Source: Treponema sp. UBA4377
GTDB lineage: Bacteria > Spirochaetota > Spirochaetia > Treponematales > Treponemataceae
DNA: 64,000 bases
Assembly (NCBI GenBank): GCA_002391235.1
Contig: DGRX01000021.1
Span: 1 to 64,000, forward strand
Reading direction: 5' to 3'
Shown: in pieces, positions 41,703 to 51,073 of the stretch
Position numbering within the stretch: the stretch's first letter is position 1
Layout of the letters: each line of letters starts with the position of its first letter
Notes under the pieces: generated by a model
Seen by the model: only the letters and a program-made list of their open reading frames with translations
Database searches by the model: none
What the model was told of the DNA's origin: nothing
Position numbers and translations under genes: made by a program

Positions 41703-44111
41703 ATGAAAATGTTATACGCTGTGATTCTTGCAGTGATGGAAATGTTAATCATTTTCACTGTCAACAGAATCATGAACAAAGCAAACAGACGCATTCCTTT
41801 GGCAAAAAAAGCCCGCGACATGCTTATTGCGGCTTTTTTTACAGTTTTGCCAAACATTATTCTTTCCCTTATTTCCACGGAATGGGTGAATGTTGACAAA
41901 GCGGCGGTTATTCTATTCGATTGGTACTTTATCGCAATAGACATAACACTCTTCTTGCTCCTGTATTTTAACGTTGAATATTCACATCCAAACAGCATAG
42001 CTTCCCAGAATTTCATTACCGCTTTATTTTTCTTTTTCAGGGACGACATAAGGAGCATAACAAAACGCGAAAAACAAAAAACTTCTTGGTTTGAAAAAGG
42101 GATGATCATCCTTTTCTTCCTTATCGTCGTAGATGTTTGCAATTTGATAAGCAACATTTGGACTGGAAAGGTCTTTATCGCCGAACGCTTTTATTTTAAC
42201 GGCGGAATATTCCTGCCGGACGTATATTTCAGAACAACAACCGCAACGACGTATGACTTGCACTTGACTCTCTGTTATTTGATGGTTGTTTTGAACATTG
42301 TATGTCTTTTAGCGAAGGCCATCACATCTTCAAGCATTTATAAAATAAAGTACTTGATGTCCATACTTCAGATTTCATTAATTGTTCTCATCAACGGCTT
42401 TTATATTTTGTTCGCTCTGCCAGTGGACTTTTCCGTCCTCTTGTACGGCTTTGTCTGCGTGTCGATGAGCTACTTTGCCTTCTCTTACATACCCGCGCTT
42501 TTGCAGCAAGTTACGCTAAAGCGGTTGATGCAAGACATGGACAACGGAATCGCCGTATTGGACACAGATGACCAGTGCATTTACGCAAACGATTACATTA
42601 GGAACATTTACCACATCGGAAAAAATCAAAACCCAACAGAAGTTATCGCTCCAATCATTCATCGAATTTCAGGCGGAATGCCAATCAGCAAAATGGAGCC
42701 AAAAGAAGAAACCATTCACCGCATCGAAAACGGAAAAGAAATTTTTTACAAAATGAACTTTTCGCGCATAGAAACAAAAGACAAGCGCTACATCGGAAGC
42801 TATTTGATGATGGTTGACACTACGGAGGAAAACAACCGCGAAAAGTTGGAGCGCTTCCGCAACACGCACGACCCGCTGACAGGCCTTTACAACAAGCATT
42901 ACTTTTACGAAAAGGTCGCCGACATGCTTGAAGCCAATCCCGACGAAAAATATTTTATCGTTTGCTGCGACGTCGGAAAGTTCAAGCTTATCAACGAGTT
43001 TAACGGAATAGCGGTCGGAGACAAAATTCTAAAATCATTTGCGGAAGGGCTTAAAGAAAAAACTGTTGTTGGAGAAATTTACGGAAGAATCGACAACGAC
43101 CGATTCGCGATTTTGATTCCCAAAGACCGCTTGAACTTGCAAATTTTCATTGACGAATCACAGCGCATATTCAAGGAAACGGTCAACCTTTCGATTTTGC
43201 CAACCTGCTACTTTGGCGTTTACGAAATAGAAGACATCGACATGCGCGTTTCCTTCATGTGCGACCGCGCCTTTATCGCCATCGACACAATCAAGGGCCA
43301 GTTTGGAAAGCAAGTCGCATGGTACGACTCAAAATTGCGCGACAGCGCCTTGCGCGAGCAGGAATTGGTCTACCAATTGCCAGAAGCGATTTCAACCGGC
43401 CAGATAAAAATCTACTTGCAGCCGCAATCAACTATAGAAGGCAAAGCGGTCGGCGCCGAAGCCTTGGTACGCTGGGAGCATCCTGACGAAGGAGTCGTTT
43501 CTCCGTCCGAGTTCATTCCGATTTTTGAAAAGAACGGAATGATCACCAAAATCGACCGATACGTTTGGCGCCTTGTTTTCCAAAAGCTTTTTGAATGGAA
43601 GACAGCCGGCCGCGACGACTTTTACATATCTGTAAACATTTCGCCCAAAGACTTTTATCTTATGAGCATCATAAACGAGTTCAACGAGTTGCTCAAAGAG
43701 TTTGACATCGACCCCAAAAACCTACACATCGAATTGAGCGAAGACGTTATGATGGGAGATTTGGAGCGGCAAATACGCTTGATCGAACAGTTGCACAAAA
43801 TCGGCTTTACGATTGAAATTGGCGACTTTGGCGCGGGAAACACCTCGCTTAAAATTTTGCGCGAATGCAACATCGACATTCTTAAGGTTGACATCGGCTT
43901 TATGCAGGACACAAACTCGCCAAGAAACGCCCATATAATCATTAAGGAATTGATTACCATGGCAAAAAATCTTGGCATAAAAATTCTCGCAAAGGGAATC
44001 GAAGCCAAAGACCAAATGGACCTTTTGCACGAAGAAGGCTGCGACCTTTTCCAAGGCTACTACTTCTCAAAGCCGATCGACACAAAATCGTTTGAGCGCA
44101 TTTACTTGTAA
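41703..44111 (+). CDS. Membrane GGDEF-EAL protein, both domains degenerate
   Basis: 802 residues. Seven or eight N-terminal membrane helices (about 5-265), a PAS-like region, then a GGDEF domain whose signature has become DNDRF (YGRIDNDRFAIL) and an EAL domain. EAL itself is intact (GAEALVRW), but the second metal motif is GDFGAG instead of DDFGTG, and the EGVE motif reads KGIE, replacing the usual catalytic Glu. It is predicted to bind rather than make or cleave cyclic di-GMP. ATG 41703 is chosen from the promoter position. Confidence 0.88.
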   Translation: MKMLYAVILAVMEMLIIFTVNRIMNKANRRIPLAKKARDMLIAAFFTVLPNIILSLISTEWVNVDKAAVILFDWYFIAIDITLFLLLYFNVEYSHPNSIASQNFITALFFFFRDDIRSITKREKQKTSWFEKGMIILFFLIVVDVCNLISNIWTGKVFIAERFYFNGGIFLPDVYFRTTTATTYDLHLTLCYLMVVLNIVCLLAKAITSSSIYKIKYLMSILQISLIVLINGFYILFALPVDFSVLLYGFVCVSMSYFAFSYIPALLQQVTLKRLMQDMDNGIAVLDTDDQCIYANDYIRNIYHIGKNQNPTEVIAPIIHRISGGMPISKMEPKEETIHRIENGKEIFYKMNFSRIETKDKRYIGSYLMMVDTTEENNREKLERFRNTHDPLTGLYNKHYFYEKVADMLEANPDEKYFIVCCDVGKFKLINEFNGIAVGDKILKSFAEGLKEKTVVGEIYGRIDNDRFAILIPKDRLNLQIFIDESQRIFKETVNLSILPTCYFGVYEIEDIDMRVSFMCDRAFIAIDTIKGQFGKQVAWYDSKLRDSALREQELVYQLPEAISTGQIKIYLQPQSTIEGKAVGAEALVRWEHPDEGVVSPSEFIPIFEKNGMITKIDRYVWRLVFQKLFEWKTAGRDDFYISVNISPKDFYLMSIINEFNELLKEFDIDPKNLHIELSEDVMMGDLERQIRLIEQLHKIGFTIEIGDFGAGNTSLKILRECNIDILKVDIGFMQDTNSPRNAHIIIKELITMAKNLGIKILAKGIEAKDQMDLLHEEGCDLFQGYYFSKPIDTKSFERIYL

Positions 44112-44140
44112 CAAAAATAAGAGAGCGCCGCTAGAATTGT

Positions 44141-44599
44141 ATGAAAAAAATTTTATTTGTTTGCCATGGAAACATTTGCCGCTCGCCAATGGCGGAATTT
44201 GTAATGAAGCATTTAGTCAAACAGGCTGGACTGGAAAAAGACTTTTACATTGACTCCGCCGCCACCAGCACGGAAGAAATCGGCAACAGCCCTCATTACG
44301 GAACGAGAACAAAGCTTGCTCAAATGAAAATTCCATGCGGAGACCACCGCGCGCGGCAATTGGTTTACGCTGACGGAATCGATTACGACTTGATTATTGG
44401 AATGGATCAAGAAAACCTTTTTTATATGAAAAGAATCCTAGGCCCAGGAGCGGCCGCTAAAATTCATCTGCTTTTGGATTGGGCTGGATTAAAGCGCGAC
44501 ATAGCCGACCCTTGGTACACCGGAAACTTTGACCAAACATACGACGATATCGACCTAGGCTGCCGCGCGCTTCTAGCGGCGCTTGAACAAAAGCATTAA
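44141..44599 (+). CDS. Low-molecular-weight protein tyrosine phosphatase
   Basis: 152 residues. The P-loop CHGNICRS (Cys9, Arg15) is followed by the acid loop DPWYTGNFDQTYDDI near the C-terminus. Full length for the family. It removes phosphate from tyrosine residues and in bacteria often acts on polysaccharide kinases. Confidence 0.93.
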   Translation: MKKILFVCHGNICRSPMAEFVMKHLVKQAGLEKDFYIDSAATSTEEIGNSPHYGTRTKLAQMKIPCGDHRARQLVYADGIDYDLIIGMDQENLFYMKRILGPGAAAKIHLLLDWAGLKRDIADPWYTGNFDQTYDDIDLGCRALLAALEQKH

Positions 44600-44618
44600 A
44601 AACAAAGCGAATTTCATC

Positions 44619-45293
44619 TCACTCTCCTCTCATGTGAACAGCGCGGCTCCACTCGTTGTAGAATTTTATGTAAGCGTCGCGGTATTTTTGCGTGTTGTTT
44701 GAAAATGTAACCTCGCCGTTTTTTGTCGCCCAGCAAATTTCAAAGGAGTCTTTATCAACGTCAAGCGGAACAAGGCTTGTGATTCTGGCGGAACTTTTGT
44801 CGTAATCGTAATCAGTTCCTTCCACCGATTTTTTTCCGTCAAAGAAAACGCCGGGCTCTCCCCTGCCCTTGTCGATTCCCGCAAGGACAAAAACTCCTGG
44901 GTAAGCGGCCTCTCCTACGATATGAAAAGCCAAGTCGTTGATTTTAAAAGGAACGTTCTTTGGCAAAAAAACCTGAAGCTCGGTGGAATTTGAATCGTAT
45001 TTGTATTCGTTTTCAGAAAGCGGATAGCGGACGCGGGAAATCGGATGAATCGCCGTAACTTCCTTGATTGAGTTAAAAGCCAGAATCGTGGAAATCTTTC
45101 CGTCCGCCTTGTTGACAGTTGTGTTGACATAAGTGATTATCGGCTCTTTTGGCGGAACAGTCTCCGCCTCGTCAACCGCTTGCGCCGTGGATTTGCAAGA
45201 AAAAAGCGCAAAAGCGCAAAAAAGCAAGGCCGCAAAAGCCGCGCTTTGGAACGAGTGAATTAAAGTTAATTTAAAAAAAACGTCTTTTCTCAT
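44619..45293 (-). CDS. Lipoprotein, function unknown
   Basis: 224 residues from the ATG at 45293 (MRKDVFFKL). The signal peptide ends in lipobox LFSC (LLFCAFALFSCKSTAQ). The mature part is beta-rich (TYVNTTVNKADGKISTILAF). Family not recognised. It is divergent from the esterase gene, with 34 bp between start codons. Confidence 0.7.
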   Translation of the reverse strand: MRKDVFFKLTLIHSFQSAAFAALLFCAFALFSCKSTAQAVDEAETVPPKEPIITYVNTTVNKADGKISTILAFNSIKEVTAIHPISRVRYPLSENEYKYDSNSTELQVFLPKNVPFKINDLAFHIVGEAAYPGVFVLAGIDKGRGEPGVFFDGKKSVEGTDYDYDKSSARITSLVPLDVDKDSFEICWATKNGEVTFSNNTQKYRDAYIKFYNEWSRAVHMRGE

Positions 45294-45327
45294 AGATTTA
45301 TTTTCGGCAAAATGATAATCTTTGTTT

Positions 45328-46362
45328 ATGAAAACTTTTTTGGCAAAAGCGCTTGCCGCGGACAAAAGCGACAAAATCAAAATTATGGGCCGCGCGGCTT
45401 TTAGCGATGACGGAATCGATTTTTTTTGGAGCGCAAGCGGCTTTGAGCTTAATGCAAACGGATTGGAATTGTGGGCGCAAATCCAGTCGGACTACGACAA
45501 GTTTGAAGTGTGGATAAGCGTTTGGCTGAACGGTGTCCAAACCGCCCGCCTTATGCTCAACAAGGGCCAAAACGATGTTTGCCTTTACAGAAACTTGTCT
45601 TCAACGAATGTAAAAAACATTCGCGTATACAAAGAAACCCAAGCGATGGGCGACGACGCCAAACACCGCTTCCTTCTAAAAAGCATTTCGACCGACGGAG
45701 ACCTCCTTCCCGTCCCGCCCCAGCCGCTACGGATGGAATTTATCGGCGACAGCATCACTAGCGGCGAAGGAACTGTCGGCGCCAAAGGAGAGACGGATTG
45801 GACAAGCGTTTTCTTTGGAGCGACAAAAACTTGGGCCTTTAAGCTTGCGCAAAAACTGGGCGCCGACTTTAACGTCATCAGCCAAAGCGGCTGGGGCGTG
45901 GTTTGCGGTTATGACGGCAATTTGGACCACGCCCTGCCAAAATATTATGGCGAAGTGTGTTCGGTGGCCAACCGTTTTGGCGGCGAGCGCGAATGGGATT
46001 TTTCAAATTTTGAGCCGGATTGGGTAATCGTAAACTTGGGCACAAACGACCAAAATCCATGCCAGAGCCGCCCGGACATTTCAGAGATTTTTGAGGCGGG
46101 CGTTGTTTCGTTCCTGCAAAAAATACGAGCCAACAATCCAAAGGCAAAAATCGTTTGGTGCTACGGAATGATAGGACACGTTCTTGCCGAGCGGCTGGAA
46201 AAAGCCGTCAACGAATACAAGGCCAATAGCGGCGACGAGCGCGTTCAATTCATTTTGCTTCCAAACATCGACATGGAAAAAACAGGCGCGCTCTCGCACC
46301 CGACAGAGATTCAGCAGCAAGAAGCCGCCGATTATTTGCGCTCACAAATCGTAGGTCTTTAA
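45328..46362 (+). CDS. SGNH-fold carbohydrate esterase, CE2-like
   Basis: 344 residues. The N-terminal beta-sandwich (about 1-130) is followed by an SGNH hydrolase domain with catalytic Ser in EFIGDSITSGEG, Gly in GWGVVCG, Asn in LGTNDQ and His in LSHPT. CE2 enzymes lack the usual catalytic Asp; here the residue before His is Ser. It deacetylates plant polysaccharides in CE2 relatives. No signal peptide is visible, so it may act in the cytoplasm. GATAAT lies eight bases before the ATG. Its last 21 bp overlap the ANTAR gene tail to tail. Confidence 0.85.
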   Translation: MKTFLAKALAADKSDKIKIMGRAAFSDDGIDFFWSASGFELNANGLELWAQIQSDYDKFEVWISVWLNGVQTARLMLNKGQNDVCLYRNLSSTNVKNIRVYKETQAMGDDAKHRFLLKSISTDGDLLPVPPQPLRMEFIGDSITSGEGTVGAKGETDWTSVFFGATKTWAFKLAQKLGADFNVISQSGWGVVCGYDGNLDHALPKYYGEVCSVANRFGGEREWDFSNFEPDWVIVNLGTNDQNPCQSRPDISEIFEAGVVSFLQKIRANNPKAKIVWCYGMIGHVLAERLEKAVNEYKANSGDERVQFILLPNIDMEKTGALSHPTEIQQQEAADYLRSQIVGL

Positions 46363-46911
46363 AATGTTTTGAGCGGTTACCGCGCGGCTTTGACGCATGT
46401 CCATCGACTGCTTTTCGATGTAGCGGTGCGCCTGCTGCTCAGTCATTTCCAAGTGCTGGATTAAAACCAGCTTGGCGCGGTCCAGCAAGCGGATTTCGGA
46501 ATTCTTTTGCTGCAGCTTTTTGTTTTCGTCTTTTAAAATATTTATGCGGTTCCGCGCCGCCATCAAAAGCCTTGCCGCTTGGTAAAAAAATTCCGGCGAA
46601 GCCGGCTTTTGCATTGCGAAAATCCCCATCTTTTCAAGGCTGGAAATTTTTCCGTCCAAAATTTTATTGTCAGAAAGCATGATTATGCCGGCGTTGGTTT
46701 GTTCCGCGCAAAGCAAAGCGAAATCGTCGCCCAACTCGTCGCTAAGCGGAGCGTCAATCACTATCAAATCGTAATCCGCCCCATTCAATTCTTCCCTGGC
46801 TTGGGCGGCGCTTTGCGCTGTGGAGATGCGCGAAATTTTTTCAGAATCCAACATCAGGGAGAGAGCTTCCAAAGTGTCGCTGGCGTTAGAAACTATTAAT
46901 ACGCTTTCCAT
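46342..46911 (-). CDS. ANTAR-domain response regulator
   Basis: 189 residues from the ATG at 46911. The receiver domain (1-115) has Asp53 (LIVIDAPL) and Lys in MQKPAS, but the acidic pair after beta-1 is missing (VLIVSNASD instead of VDDE), so phosphorylation may be weak or absent. A coiled coil (about 120-145, INILKDENKKLQQKN) leads to an ANTAR domain (about 145-189) that closely resembles the fragment at 1-141. It follows glmS by 32 bp on the same transcript. It is a possible antiterminator of the nitrogen leaders in this window. Confidence 0.9.
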   Translation of the reverse strand: MESVLIVSNASDTLEALSLMLDSEKISRISTAQSAAQAREELNGADYDLIVIDAPLSDELGDDFALLCAEQTNAGIIMLSDNKILDGKISSLEKMGIFAMQKPASPEFFYQAARLLMAARNRINILKDENKKLQQKNSEIRLLDRAKLVLIQHLEMTEQQAHRYIEKQSMDMRQSRAVTAQNILKTYDL

Positions 46912-46943
46912 TCTTAAAGCCCAAAAGCTTTTGGAAGAACCGC

Positions 46944-48785
46944 TCACTCCACCGTGACCGACTTGGCCAAATTGCGCGGCTTGTCGGGGTCGTTTCCTCT
47001 AAGCACGGCGCAGTAGTAGGCAAAAAGCTGCGCGGGAATAATCGTAAGCATCGGGGCAAAGGCGCTGTCAATGCTTGGAATCTTCATTATCTCGTCCGCC
47101 GTGTCGGAGAAAATTTCCGAGCCGTCTTGGGTAATCACAAGCGTGTAGGCGCCGCGCGTTTTTACTTGGACAACATTGGACTTGGTCTTTTCGTACAATT
47201 CCGGGTCGCTCGCGATGGCCACGACAAGCGTGGACTTGTCAACAAGCGCGATAGGTCCGTGCTTGAGTTCCCCTGCGGCAAAGGCTTCGCTGTGCATGTA
47301 GCTCACTTCCTTTAGCTTTAGCGCGCTTTCCAAGCAGGAAGCGGAATCAAAGCGGCGGCCAATGTAGAAAATCTTTTCCTTGTTGAACTGATGGCTGGCC
47401 AACTTTTGGACGGCGCTCTCGTTCTTTAAAATTTCTTCCATCTTTTGCGGAACGCTTTCCAAAGCGGCCAAAGACTTTTCGTATTCTTCCTTGCCAATTG
47501 TTTGGCGCTCCATTCCCGCCTTCAAGGCCAAAAGGTAAAGGCACAAAAGCTGCGTGGTGTACGCCTTGGTCGAGGCGACCGAAATCTCGGCGCCGGCTCT
47601 AGTGTAAATCACATAGTCGGCCTCGCGGCTTACGGTCGAACCTACGCAGTTTGTTATCGCAATCACCTTCGCGCCGGCGCCTTTGGCCAAACGCAGGGCC
47701 GCCAAAGTGTCGGCGGTTTCGCCGGACTGGCTGATTACGATAAAGATGTCGCTCTTGTTCATGATTGGATTTCGGTAGCGGTATTCAGAAGCGATGTCCA
47801 CTTCCGTCGAAAGGCGCGCGAATTTTTCAAAGGCGTATTTTGCGATTTGTCCGGCGTAGCTTGCCGTTCCGCAAGCGGTGATGACGACGCGGCCGGCGTT
47901 TTTCCAATCGACGTTTTCCTTTAGTTCCTCAAACTGAATGTCGACGGCCTTTCCGTCCTTTTGAACCAAGCGCGGCCTGAGAGTGTCGGTCACGGCCTTG
48001 GGCTGCTCGTGGATTTCCTTTAGCATAAAGTGGGCGTAGCCGCCCTTTTCGGCGCTGGCCGCGTCCCATTCAATGTGGGTGGCCGCGCGCGAATGTTTCG
48101 TTCCGTCGGTTCCGAACAAGTCAACATGGTCGGAATAAATCACGGCAAGCTCTTTTTCTTCCAAAAAATAAACTTCGCGCGTGTGGCTTAAAAGCGCGGG
48201 AACGTCGCTGGCCAAAAAGTTTTCGCCTTTTCCAAGGCCGACAACGAGCGGGCTTTCCTTGCGCGCGGCGATGATTCTGTCAGGATAGTCTTGGCACAAA
48301 ACGACAAGGCCGTAGGAACCTTCCAATTTTGAAAGCGTCAAAAGAACCGCGCTAAAAATGTCCGAACTTTCCGTGTAGTAATAATTGATGAGGTTTGCGA
48401 TTACTTCCGTGTCGGTTTGGCTTCGGAAGACGATTCCCTGCGCTTGGAGCCATTCCTTTAATTCCAAGTAGTTTTCGATGATGCCGTTGTGGACAACCGC
48501 GATCGAGCCGCTTACGTTTGTTTGCGGGTGCGCGTTCACGTCGCTAGGCTCGCCGTGGGTGGCCCAGCGCGTGTGGCCGATTCCTATCGAACCTTTAATC
48601 GTTTCGCCGGCGATGCGCTTTTCCAATTCCTTTAGCGCGCCCTTGGCTTTTCTGACCAAAATGTTTTGGCCGTCAAGGACGGCGATTCCGGCGGAATCGT
48701 ATCCGCGATATTCCAATTTTTTTAACGAATCAATCAAAATCGGCGTGGCAAGCTCGTTACCGACATATCCTACAATTCCGCACAT
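46944..48785 (-). CDS. glmS: Glutamine:fructose-6-phosphate amidotransferase (isomerizing)
   Basis: 613 residues from the ATG at 48785 (MCGIVGYVGNELATP), with catalytic Cys2, the glutaminase domain to about 240, and two SIS domains (SQSGETADTLAAL). It ends in KSVTVE as in the family. It makes glucosamine-6-phosphate for peptidoglycan. The frame runs open further upstream through the SRP RNA gene, but that part is not coding. GAGG lies nine bases before the ATG. There is no room for a glmS ribozyme. Confidence 0.95.
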   Translation of the reverse strand: MCGIVGYVGNELATPILIDSLKKLEYRGYDSAGIAVLDGQNILVRKAKGALKELEKRIAGETIKGSIGIGHTRWATHGEPSDVNAHPQTNVSGSIAVVHNGIIENYLELKEWLQAQGIVFRSQTDTEVIANLINYYYTESSDIFSAVLLTLSKLEGSYGLVVLCQDYPDRIIAARKESPLVVGLGKGENFLASDVPALLSHTREVYFLEEKELAVIYSDHVDLFGTDGTKHSRAATHIEWDAASAEKGGYAHFMLKEIHEQPKAVTDTLRPRLVQKDGKAVDIQFEELKENVDWKNAGRVVITACGTASYAGQIAKYAFEKFARLSTEVDIASEYRYRNPIMNKSDIFIVISQSGETADTLAALRLAKGAGAKVIAITNCVGSTVSREADYVIYTRAGAEISVASTKAYTTQLLCLYLLALKAGMERQTIGKEEYEKSLAALESVPQKMEEILKNESAVQKLASHQFNKEKIFYIGRRFDSASCLESALKLKEVSYMHSEAFAAGELKHGPIALVDKSTLVVAIASDPELYEKTKSNVVQVKTRGAYTLVITQDGSEIFSDTADEIMKIPSIDSAFAPMLTIIPAQLFAYYCAVLRGNDPDKPRNLAKSVTVE

Positions 48786-48809
48786 ACTTTTATTCCTCGC
48801 GCCAAAAAA

Positions 48810-48914
48810 GGTTGAGCCTAGGTAATCTACGGCGCACACGCCATCCGCATACCGTTGCTGCCTTCCGGCTCTGGCGGGGTTTTGCAGCGACGCGTCGCAT
48901 AGCACCTAGGCTCA
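48810..48914 (-). ncRNA. ffs: Signal recognition particle RNA (4.5S, small type)
   Basis: Minus-strand RNA starting near TTGAGCCTAGGTG and closing with CCTAGGCTCAA, about 105 nt. The domain IV core is present: CCAGAGCCGGAAGG followed by CAGCAACGG. It ends in TTTTTT. Its own promoter is at 48920-48948. Confidence 0.92.
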
Positions 48915-48919
48915 ACTAA

Positions 48920-48948
48920 ATAGTATAGAATATTTTGCCCTTTGTCAA
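48920..48948 (-). promoter_or_regulatory. Promoter of SRP RNA
   Basis: TTGACA (48948-48943), 17 bp, TACTAT (48925-48920). No other promoter is evident before glmS. Confidence 0.75.
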
Positions 48949-51024
48949 TTACGCCTTAAACTGGTCGATTTCCTGTCCGATTTTTTGGATTGAATCCTTG
49001 ACCTTTGAAGAAATGTCGGAAAGGCTCGCGCTGGTTTCGTTCATGTTCTTGGCGCCGGCGGACATTTCCTCCATGCTCTGCTTGATGACGAGCGTGGTGT
49101 CTTGCAAGTGGTGGACTTCGTTCAAGATCATCTCGTTGCCTTCCTTCATTTCTTTGGAAGCCGTGCGAACTTCCACCGTGCTGTCGTTCATCACTTTGAT
49201 TGAGTCAAGGATTTGGCGCGAGCCTTCGTTCTGCTCTTCCATCGCGGAACGAATGTTTTGCACAAGCTGGTCGGTATTGTTGATAAGGTCAGAAACCGTG
49301 TTGAAGCTTTCTTTGCTCATCGCCGAAGCGCTGACGACCTGCGAAATTGTTTCAATTATCTTGTTAAGCTCGGCGCCGATTTTCTTTGACTCGCTTGACG
49401 AAGTTTCCGAAAGCTTTCTGATTTCGTCGGCGACAACCGCAAAGCCTTTTCCGGCCTCGCCAGCGTGGGCGGCCTCAATCGCGGCGTTCATCGCCAAAAG
49501 GTTTGTCTGCTCGGCGATGTTGGCGATGGCGTGGTTGGCGTCCTGCAAGCTGTTCGACTGCTCGGACACTTCCATGATTTGCTGGTCTACAAAATGCTGC
49601 TGCTCGATTCCAGTCCTTGAACTTTGCTCCAGGCGCTCAAAGGATTCCGCCATTTTCTCAACGGACTGGTTGACCGACTTGATGTTTCCTATCATTTCTT
49701 CCACGGCGGAGCTTGCGCTTGAAACTCCGTCAGACTGCTTTTGAATCATGTTTTCCAAGCTGTTGATGTTTTCGGCAATCTCGGCGACGGCGGCGGAAGT
49801 TTGCGACACCGCGCCGACTTGGTTGGACACTTGGTTTCCGACGCTTTCAATGTTGGAAAGAATTTCTTCGATGGAGCTTGACGCTTCGTGAACGCTGGAC
49901 GCCAACTCGTCCTCGGCGTCGATAAGGCCGTTCTTTGAAAATTGAATTTGCGAAACAATGCCCTGCAGCTTTTCGATGAACTTGTTAAAACCGTTCTCCA
50001 AGTGGCCGATTTCGTCCTTGCTGTCAACCTTAAGCCTTTGCGTAAGGTCGGCGCTGCCGGAAGCGATTTGGTTTACCGTGGCGTCGACAGTCTTTATCGG
50101 GTTCACGATTTTTATCGCAAGAACCAACGAAATCGCGATTGAGACAACAATTCCCAAAACGGCCATGGCTAAAACCACAATCACGCTGCGATGCACCGAA
50201 GTGAAAAGCTCCGCAGACTTTCCGACAGTCACAAAAACCCAGCCGCTGTTTTCGCTGATCAGCGTGGTCGCAAAGTAGTGGCCGCTTCCCGCTGTCAAGT
50301 CGACGTAAGCGTCTTGCCCGATTCGCGCTTTTTCCGCGGCCAGTTCTGGATAGTCGTCAAAGAAATTCCTGTTAAGGATTTTTGACGGATCGCTGTTTGT
50401 AAGATAGTTTCCGTTCTTGTCCAAAATGAACGAATAGCCGCTTTCAGAAAGCTTTATGTTTTGGATTATTTCGGTCAAGGCCGAAAGCATGATGTCTATT
50501 CCGGCCACGCCGTCGGGATGGATTCCGTTCCTATAGCAATATGAAATCGTGGTGACAAGCGCGCCCGTGTCATCGTCGACATAAGGCTCGGTTATGATCG
50601 CGTCGTTGCTGGCAATCGCTTCTGTATACCATTCGCGGCTTGTTTGGTCGTAGTCCGAGTCTGGAATCCACTCGTCGCTGGAAATGAAAAATCCTCCGTC
50701 GTTAACGGGAACAGTTCCCGTGTAGTAGGCGCAGTAAAACGAAGGGTTGCTTTTTATCAAGGAATTCAAGTCGGCCTGCTTTTGATGAAGGGAAGCGTCG
50801 GCGCGGCGGGCGTAAATTCCTATGTCCCGCACGATTTGCGCTGGCGTGTTAAGGAAGTTGTTTATGGAAACCTTCGCTTCAGAAAGCTGCCCGCTGGCTA
50901 TTTGCGAAACGTTTTTCTTTAATTCCGAAACCTGGCTTGCAATTGTTGGAACCGCCACAAGCGCGATTGACAAAAGGGCGATGAGCGCGTAGCTCGACAC
51001 AAGCTTGTGCTGAATTTTTTTCAT
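48949..51024 (-). CDS. Methyl-accepting chemotaxis protein with dCache sensor
   Basis: 691 residues. Membrane helix 1 (about 11-30), periplasmic dCache domain (about 35-275), helix 2 (about 283-305), HAMP, then a signalling domain with the hairpin tip [21 protein letters not shown]. The sensor carries [19 protein letters not shown] and GVAGIDI, which fit the published dCache amino-acid-binding motif. Expression comes from TTGCAA-17-TATAAT (51070-51042), and a GGAG site precedes the ATG. Sensing of amino acids is inferred from the motif. Confidence 0.93.
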   Translation of the reverse strand: MKKIQHKLVSSYALIALLSIALVAVPTIASQVSELKKNVSQIASGQLSEAKVSINNFLNTPAQIVRDIGIYARRADASLHQKQADLNSLIKSNPSFYCAYYTGTVPVNDGGFFISSDEWIPDSDYDQTSREWYTEAIASNDAIITEPYVDDDTGALVTTISYCYRNGIHPDGVAGIDIMLSALTEIIQNIKLSESGYSFILDKNGNYLTNSDPSKILNRNFFDDYPELAAEKARIGQDAYVDLTAGSGHYFATTLISENSGWVFVTVGKSAELFTSVHRSVIVVLAMAVLGIVVSIAISLVLAIKIVNPIKTVDATVNQIASGSADLTQRLKVDSKDEIGHLENGFNKFIEKLQGIVSQIQFSKNGLIDAEDELASSVHEASSSIEEILSNIESVGNQVSNQVGAVSQTSAAVAEIAENINSLENMIQKQSDGVSSASSAVEEMIGNIKSVNQSVEKMAESFERLEQSSRTGIEQQHFVDQQIMEVSEQSNSLQDANHAIANIAEQTNLLAMNAAIEAAHAGEAGKGFAVVADEIRKLSETSSSESKKIGAELNKIIETISQVVSASAMSKESFNTVSDLINNTDQLVQNIRSAMEEQNEGSRQILDSIKVMNDSTVEVRTASKEMKEGNEMILNEVHHLQDTTLVIKQSMEEMSAGAKNMNETSASLSDISSKVKDSIQKIGQEIDQFKA

Positions 51025-51073
51025 AGGACACTCCTATGCTAATTATACAGAAAAATTCCAAATTTTGCAAATT

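Noticed and set aside
48786..48905. glmS reading frame extended 40 codons upstream, or a glmS ribozyme
   Set aside because: This segment is the SRP RNA gene. The conserved MCGIVGY start with catalytic Cys2 fixes the start, and only about 24 nt remain for a leader.
48935..49744. 269-codon frame opposite the chemoreceptor gene
   Set aside because: Mirror of the heptad-repeat coding region; the Ser/Leu pattern is the antisense of coiled coil.
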